A stretch of DNA of 64,000 nucleotides, from positions 4,092,001 through 4,156,000 of the forward strand of contig NZ_CP022282.1 in the NCBI RefSeq assembly GCF_002216065.1, read 5' to 3'. Positions 59,882 to 64,000 of this stretch are shown here, piece by piece (the stretch's first letter is position 1; each line of letters starts with the position of its first letter). The notes under the pieces are model-generated. The model searched no databases, was not told where the DNA came from, and saw nothing but the letters and a program-made list of their open reading frames with translations. The DNA comes from Chryseobacterium sp. T16E-39 (GTDB lineage Bacteria; Bacteroidota; Bacteroidia; Flavobacteriales; Weeksellaceae). The position numbers were made by a program, and so were the translations under genes.

Positions 59882-60898
59882 TTAGTCTGTAATTTCTCCA
59901 CAAAGACTTTTAGAGAAGTTATCAGCAAAATTCCCAGAGTAGTTTGGGTTATCCACTAAATGCATTGCTTTTGTTATCGCAGTTTCTGCCGTCATATCTT
60001 TGCCACTGATCGCTCCGATTCTGGAGAAAATATTACTGTTTTCATATTTCCCAAACGAAATACCGCCTGATATACACTGACTTACCACTACGATTTCAGT
60101 TCCGTTATTTCGGATTTCTTCCAGAGTTTGTTGGGTTTTTTCGCTGCTGAAAATGGTTCCCGAACCAAAAACCTGGAGAATAAGAACTTTCATTTTAGGG
60201 ATTTCTTTAAAATAGCTAAGATGCATTCCCGGAAAAATTCTCCAGAATAAGATATCTTCTGAAATGTGATCATCAACATGAAATTCTACGTTGGGATCAC
60301 AACGATATAGATTATCTTTTATAATATTCAGATGTACTCCCGATTGTCCGAGGATAGGATAGTTCGGACTCGAATACGCATCGAAATATTCAGCAGAATA
60401 TTTCAAAGTTCTGTTTCCTCTTAGTAATTTATATTCGAAATAGATGGCAACCTCCTGAATAACCGCTTCGTCATTTTCGTACAGACTGGCATAATATAAA
60501 CTTGTGAGAAGATTTTCTTTTGCATCCGTCCTCAAATCACCTATTGGCAGTTGGGAACCTGTAAAAATAACGGGTTTCTTTAGCCCTTTTAACATGAAAC
60601 TTAAAGCAGAAGCGGTATAAGACATAGTATCTGTTCCGTGAAGAACCAAAAAGCCGTCATAATTATCGTAATTTTTATGAATGTAATGGGCGATAATTTT
60701 CCATTCTTCTGGCCCCATATCTGAAGAATCAAGTGGTTTGGCAAAAGGATGAACAAAAACTTCACATTCCATTAGTTTCATTTCGGGCATTTTTTCAAAG
60801 ATATTTCCAAAATCAAACGCACGAAGGCTTCCGGTTTCATAATCTTTCTCCATACCAATAGTACCACCAGTATATATCAACAGAACTTTTCGTTTCAT
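59882..60898 (-). CDS. ansA: Type I (cytoplasmic) L-asparaginase
   Basis: A 338-residue asparaginase that hydrolyses asparagine to aspartate and ammonia. The first nucleophile motif is YTGGTIG (T13) and the second is HGTDTMSYTAS (T89, D90). No signal peptide is present, and the N-terminus MKRKVLLIYTGGTIGME fits the cytoplasmic type I enzyme. The -7 box is at 60946-60953. Confidence 0.94.
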   Translation of the reverse strand: MKRKVLLIYTGGTIGMEKDYETGSLRAFDFGNIFEKMPEMKLMECEVFVHPFAKPLDSSDMGPEEWKIIAHYIHKNYDNYDGFLVLHGTDTMSYTASALSFMLKGLKKPVIFTGSQLPIGDLRTDAKENLLTSLYYASLYENDEAVIQEVAIYFEYKLLRGNRTLKYSAEYFDAYSSPNYPILGQSGVHLNIIKDNLYRCDPNVEFHVDDHISEDILFWRIFPGMHLSYFKEIPKMKVLILQVFGSGTIFSSEKTQQTLEEIRNNGTEIVVVSQCISGGISFGKYENSNIFSRIGAISGKDMTAETAITKAMHLVDNPNYSGNFADNFSKSLCGEITD

Positions 60899-60945
60899 GT
60901 ATTACTTTTTATTAAGAAGTTGAACCCTGTTCAGGTTTATAAACT

Positions 60946-60953
60946 CAAAATTA
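60946..60953 (-). promoter_or_regulatory. -7 box TAATTTTG of ansA
   Basis: The minus-strand TAATTTTG matches TAnnTTTG, 47 nt before the ATG. A small palindrome TGAAC-CCT-GTTCA near 60921 lies in the leader and might be a regulatory site. Confidence 0.45.
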
Positions 60954-60976
60954 CGTTAATTTGCAAAGATTTGAAA

Positions 60977-61060
60977 ATGAATGAACGTTTATGGAAGAAT
61001 TTTATAAAAATAAAGTTATTATTCCAGGCGTTATATTGGGCCATCGAAAAAAATAACTGA
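60977..61060 (+). CDS. Possible 27-codon ORF immediately before the TrmH gene
   Basis: An ATG at 60977 opens a 27-residue ORF (MNERLWKNFIKIKLLFQALY and seven more residues) whose stop TGA abuts the TrmH ATG at 61061 (TGAATG). A one-mismatch -7 box TTAATTTG lies about 14 nt upstream. The product would be a short, basic, partly hydrophobic helix. A small protein or a leader ORF controlling trmH translation is possible; chance is also possible at this length. Confidence 0.4.
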   Translation: MNERLWKNFIKIKLLFQALYWAIEKNN

Positions 61061-61723
61061 ATGCAGATGAAAGATTTAGGACAAACTTTTGAATATTTAA
61101 AACAGTTCTTAACGGATGAAAGATTAAGGAAAATAGAACATTTTTCTCAGGATAGCTCTGATTTTGTACTTCCAGTCATGGAAGATATTTATCAGTTTAG
61201 GAATGCTGCGGCGATTGTAAGGTCAGTAGAAGCATGTGGATTCCATAAAGTAGTGGCTATGGAAGAGGAAAATATTTTTAACCCTAATCTTACCGTTACA
61301 AAAGGGGCCGAAACATGGGTAGAGGTAAAAAAGATGCCTAAAAATATCTCTTCCCTTCAGGAAATTAAAAATAGCGGGTATAAGATCCTTGCCGTTTCAC
61401 CGGAAAAGAATGCGGTGATGCTTCCGGATTATCAGATCACAGAGCCTATTGCTTTAGTTTTTGGAACTGAGCTGGAGGGAGTTTCAGAAGAAGTTTTGGA
61501 TTTTGCTGATGAAACATTGGCCATTCCCATGTATGGCTTCACGAAAAGTTTTAATGTATCGGTAGCTGCAGGAATCTGCATGTATGAGCTGAAACAGAAA
61601 CTTCTTAAATCCGGTATTGAATATAAGCTTACTGAAGAAAAGCTCTTACAAATGAAAATACGTTGGGCAGTAAACTCCATCAGAAGTGGAAGTGAAATTC
61701 TGGAACATTATTTAAAGGCCTGA
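61061..61723 (+). CDS. TrmH/SpoU family RNA 2'-O-methyltransferase
   Basis: A 220-residue SPOUT methyltransferase that would add a 2'-O-methyl group to tRNA (TrmH methylates G18) or another RNA. FRNAAAIVRSVEACGF holds the Arg/Asn of motif 1, IALVFGTELEGVSEEVL is motif 2, and LAIPMYGFTKSFNVSVAAGICMYE motif 3. These trefoil-knot motifs are clear; TrmH versus another SpoU subtype is not settled by sequence reading. It is convergent with rsmE. Confidence 0.88.
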   Translation: MQMKDLGQTFEYLKQFLTDERLRKIEHFSQDSSDFVLPVMEDIYQFRNAAAIVRSVEACGFHKVVAMEEENIFNPNLTVTKGAETWVEVKKMPKNISSLQEIKNSGYKILAVSPEKNAVMLPDYQITEPIALVFGTELEGVSEEVLDFADETLAIPMYGFTKSFNVSVAAGICMYELKQKLLKSGIEYKLTEEKLLQMKIRWAVNSIRSGSEILEHYLKA

Positions 61724-61746
61724 TCCTGTTTTAATAATATATAATA

Positions 61747-62445
61747 TTATGTTGTTAAATGGAGATAATTCCATGATGCTACAAATATCCCTGCCGTTTC
61801 TGTTCTGAGTCTTTGATTTCCCAGGGAAACCGCTCTTACTTTGTGGTCTGCCAGATATTGAATTTCTTTTTCAGAAAAATCTCCTTCGGGGCCAATTAAA
61901 AATGTGTACTGATCTGATTGGGGAATTTTTGTAAGCTCAATTCTTTCCAGGTTTTCATGACAATGGGCTACAAAAGTATTTTCAGGATTTATAACTTTAA
62001 TAAAATCTGAAAATTTTACAGAATCATTGATCTTAGGAAAATGAAATCTTAAGCTCTGCTTGGAGGCTGCAATGCTCTGTTTTCTTATTTTTTCAATATT
62101 GGTATTTTTTCGCTCCGTTTTTTCTGTCACTAATAGTGTAATCTCCGAAACACCCATTTCTACAGCTTTCTCTACAAAAAATTCTATTCTATCTATGTTT
62201 TTCGTAGGAGCAATAGCAATGTGGAGTTTTGGATTGAAGTCGGCAATACCTGTTTTAATCTCCGAAACATCAAGGCTCGCCTTTTTTCCTTCTAAAATCA
62301 GTTTTCCGGAAGCAAGATTACCATTACCATCAGTTACATGAATTTCTTCTCCATTCCTCATTCGAAGAACTTTAACAATATGTTGCTGCTCTTCATCATT
62401 AATAGTAACTGTGTTATCTTCTATGTGTCCGTAAAATAATTTCAT
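61747..62445 (-). CDS. rsmE: 16S rRNA m3U1498 methyltransferase
   Basis: A 232-residue SPOUT methyltransferase. The N-terminal PUA-like part (1-70) is followed by the knot domain with FLIGPEGDFSEKEIQYL (about 165-182) and VSLGNQRLRTETAGIFV (about 195-212), which are diagnostic for RsmE/DUF558. It methylates N3 of U1498 in 16S rRNA. It is upstream-adjacent to a four-helix-bundle gene on the same strand. Confidence 0.95.
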   Translation of the reverse strand: MKLFYGHIEDNTVTINDEEQQHIVKVLRMRNGEEIHVTDGNGNLASGKLILEGKKASLDVSEIKTGIADFNPKLHIAIAPTKNIDRIEFFVEKAVEMGVSEITLLVTEKTERKNTNIEKIRKQSIAASKQSLRFHFPKINDSVKFSDFIKVINPENTFVAHCHENLERIELTKIPQSDQYTFLIGPEGDFSEKEIQYLADHKVRAVSLGNQRLRTETAGIFVASWNYLHLTT

Positions 62446-62468
62446 TTTTTTGTTAAATTGTTAAATTG
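62445..62468 (+). repeat. Left imperfect inverted repeat flanking the four-helix gene
   Basis: Reads TTTTTTTGTTAAATTG followed by TTAAATTG. It matches the reverse complement of the right flank (62887-62909) over TTTTTTG-YTAAATTGT with about two mismatches. Confidence 0.45.
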
Positions 62469-62498
62469 TGGATTCGTTAAACTGCAACGAAAATAAAT

Positions 62499-62864
62499 TT
62501 AAGATTCAGTATTTATAGTCTTGTACAATGAATTGATCTGATTTGAAATATGTTCTGATTTTTCTCTTAAACTTTTGTAGTCTGTGTCATTCAAAAAACT
62601 GAGATCGTTTAAAAGGATCAGGAAATTAATTACCTCTATTGTTGAACCAAAAGCAACATTTAAAAAACGGGATTTATCTTTATTTGATTTTCTTGATAAA
62701 CCTTCTGCGATATTTGCTGTGATACTTGTGCTTGCTCTTCTTATCTGATTAGTAATACCAAACTTTTCGTTTTCAGGAAAAGATTGTGTGATAAGATAAA
62801 CTTCTTTAACCAATTTTCTGGCATTTTGCCATACTTCTAATTTTTCAAAATAAAACTGATACAC
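62499..62864 (-). CDS. Four-helix-bundle protein (23S intervening-sequence protein family)
   Basis: A 121-residue four-helix-bundle protein of the S23/IVP family first seen in 23S rRNA intervening sequences. FEKLEVWQNARKLVKEVYLITQSFPENEKFGITNQIRRASTSITANIAEGLSRKS is diagnostic (helix-A plus NIAEG). Start is GTG at 62864. Here it is free-standing between rsmE and tsaD and flanked by imperfect inverted repeats (left 62445-62468; right 62887-62909). Function unknown; some members are linked to retron or diversity-generating elements, but I see no reverse transcriptase nearby. Confidence 0.85.
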   Translation of the reverse strand: MYQFYFEKLEVWQNARKLVKEVYLITQSFPENEKFGITNQIRRASTSITANIAEGLSRKSNKDKSRFLNVAFGSTIEVINFLILLNDLSFLNDTDYKSLREKSEHISNQINSLYKTINTES

Positions 62865-62886
62865 CTTTTACGATTTTTCAAATTTG

Positions 62887-62909
62887 CAGTTTTACAATTT
62901 AGCAAAAAA
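62887..62909 (-). repeat. Right imperfect inverted repeat flanking the four-helix gene
   Basis: On the plus strand CAGTTTTACAATTTAGCAAA and three further As; its reverse complement matches the left flank TTTTTTG-YTAAATTGT (62445-62468). It ends at the tsaD stop. Confidence 0.45.
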
Positions 62910-63926
62910 TCACAAATCATATTTCGATGTTGCACTCGTTCTTAAATCTGTAAACTCTCCTCTTTCAAATTTTAATTGTGCCACCATAGCGATCATTGCG
63001 GCATTATCGGTTGTATATTCAAATTTTGGAATGTAAATATTCCAGCCCAACTTTTTATGGTTAGCCTGCATTACATTTCTTAATTCAGAATTGGCTGAAA
63101 CTCCACCTGCAATAGCGACTTCTGTGATATTAAGTTCACTTGCTGCCTTTTCCAGCTTATCCATCAATATCTCAATAATCGTTTTTTGTACCGATGCACA
63201 GAGGTCATTAAGGTTTTCTTTGATAAAATCAGGGTTCTTTTTCACTTCTTTCTGAATGAAATACAATACAGAAGTTTTTATCCCACTGAAAGAATAATTA
63301 TACCCTTCCATTTTGGGTTTATTGAATTTAAAAGCATCAGGATTTCCTTCTTTTGACAGTCTGTCAATAATAGGTCCGGCAGGGTAATCGAGATCAAAGA
63401 TTTTTCCAATTTTATCAAATGCTTCTCCGGCTGCATCATCAATAGTTTTTCCAATTATTTCCATGTCAAAATAATCTTTTACCAAAACGATCATGGTATG
63501 ACCACCACTTACGGTAAGGCATAAAAAAGGAAAGTTAGGCGGCATAGGATTTGCATCGTCAATAAAATGGGCTAAAATGTGGGCCTGGAGATGATTTACT
63601 TCAATTAAAGGAACATCCAGGCTCATAGCCAGAGATTTAGCAAAAGACGTCCCTACAAGAAGTGAACCTAAAAGTCCCGGTCCGCGAGTAAATCCTATCG
63701 CCGAAATAGCATTTTGTTGTATATTTGCTTTGGTGAAGGATTTTTCAACAACAGGGATAATGTTTTGCTGGTGGGCTCTTGATGCCAACTCAGGAACTAC
63801 ACCTCCATATTCTTTATGAATTGCTTGATTTGCAGCAATATTGGAAAGAATGGTGTTTCCCTTGATGATAGCTGCTGATGTGTCGTCACAAGACGATTCG
63901 ATACCTAAAATTATAGACTCGCTCAT
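62910..63926 (-). CDS. tsaD: tRNA t6A37 biosynthesis transferase TsaD
   Basis: TsaD, with TsaB and TsaE, transfers threonylcarbamoyl to A37 of ANN-decoding tRNAs, making t6A37. The 338-residue product has GIESSCDDTSAAI, the metal-binding NHLQAHILAH (H112, H116), SGGHTMI (about 146-152), and the GGVSANSELR motif (about 269-278). Its modification is the substrate of MtaB, whose gene is also in this window. The start lies 4 nt from a divergent gene. Confidence 0.97.
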   Translation of the reverse strand: MSESIILGIESSCDDTSAAIIKGNTILSNIAANQAIHKEYGGVVPELASRAHQQNIIPVVEKSFTKANIQQNAISAIGFTRGPGLLGSLLVGTSFAKSLAMSLDVPLIEVNHLQAHILAHFIDDANPMPPNFPFLCLTVSGGHTMIVLVKDYFDMEIIGKTIDDAAGEAFDKIGKIFDLDYPAGPIIDRLSKEGNPDAFKFNKPKMEGYNYSFSGIKTSVLYFIQKEVKKNPDFIKENLNDLCASVQKTIIEILMDKLEKAASELNITEVAIAGGVSANSELRNVMQANHKKLGWNIYIPKFEYTTDNAAMIAMVAQLKFERGEFTDLRTSATSKYDL

Positions 63927-63930
63927 AATA

Positions 63931-64000
63931 ATGGCAAAGTTAGAGAATAATAACGAAAATGAGAATAAAAAATCTGTAACTGAAAACTTAAGTGATCAGG
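63931..64000 (+). CDS. Start of a divergent gene, probably translocation/assembly protein TamB (partial)
   Basis: An open frame starts at the ATG at 63931 and runs off the window (MAKLENNNENENKKSVTENL and three more residues). In Flavobacteriia a gene divergent to tsaD is often tamB, encoding a large inner-membrane/periplasmic protein of outer-membrane assembly; the hydrophilic N-terminus is compatible. No further in-frame ATG is available, but the start codons of the two divergent genes are only 4 nt apart, so the true start could lie outside the window. The tamB call rests on synteny alone. Confidence 0.4.
   Translation, partial: MAKLENNNENENKKSVTENLSDQ

Noticed and set aside
59669..59928. 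63- and 65-codon ORFs over tRNA-Ser on either strand
   Set aside because: They are artefacts of the tRNA sequence (EEGIRTLD/SRNREVSEWLK type), not proteins.

Overview
The window is chromosomal DNA of a low-GC Bacteroidetes bacterium of the order Flavobacteriales, most likely Chryseobacterium or a close Weeksellaceae relative. Supporting signs are the gldK-gldL-gldM-gldN type IX secretion (T9SS) core, a PorZ homologue, T9SS type A and type B sorting domains, a DUF4270 lipoprotein, flavobacterial -7 boxes of the form TAnnTTTG in front of many genes, AT-rich leaders without clear Shine-Dalgarno sequences, and many intergenic hairpin/T-run terminators. The genus is inferred from gene content; no alignment was run. 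I see no insertion sequence, prophage, CRISPR array, rRNA gene or plasmid functions.

Layout. 1-4.9 kb: a minus-strand operon of a 5'-nucleotidase split into two genes, porZ and recO, with the genes touching or overlapping by 1 nt. 4.9-8.3 kb: dapA, an acetyltransferase, an AraC-type regulator overlapping a receiver protein that has lost its phospho-acceptor Asp, then about 590 bp with no convincing gene that ends in a strong terminator. 8.3-19.2 kb (minus): recG, a secreted thioredoxin, three tandem POT peptide transporters, a small secreted protein and a DPP IV-like peptidase, together reading as a peptide-utilisation block. 19.3-31 kb: two small proteins, an alpha-glucan phosphorylase homologue whose PLP lysine is Thr, a possible PD-(D/E)XK protein, a large T9SS type B surface protein, a DinB-like protein, mtaB, a membrane-anchored glutamate-synthase-like FMN protein, a divergent FKBP-like lipoprotein, an S4 RNA-binding protein and aroK.

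31-42 kb: a tRNA-Lys/tRNA-Leu/tRNA-Lys cluster, panC, a half-length starch-synthase-like protein, a DUF4270 lipoprotein, glmS, gldKLMN and an FAD oxidoreductase. 42-51 kb: a SemiSWEET transporter, small lipoproteins, and a complete RND tripartite efflux operon preceded by a small membrane protein. 51-58 kb: a membrane TPR/AraC regulator, an M20 peptidase, an orphan gene beside short repeats, and a DUF4861/GH88 pair. 58-64 kb: two secreted proteins, tRNA-Ser, ansA, a TrmH-family methyltransferase with a 27-codon ORF abutting it, rsmE, a four-helix-bundle gene between imperfect inverted repeats, tsaD and the start of a divergent gene, probably tamB.

How the parts fit. GldKLMN and PorZ belong to the T9SS, and the two proteins with T9SS C-terminal signals (PorZ and the 22.9 kb surface protein) would be its clients. 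The DPP IV enzyme would release dipeptides that the three POT carriers could import. No obvious new defence or mobile system is present. The observations most worth checking are the phosphorylase without its PLP lysine, the AraC/pseudo-receiver pair, the half glycosyltransferase, the inverted-repeat-flanked four-helix gene, and the transcribed-looking gaps at 6.4-6.7 and 7.7-8.3 kb.
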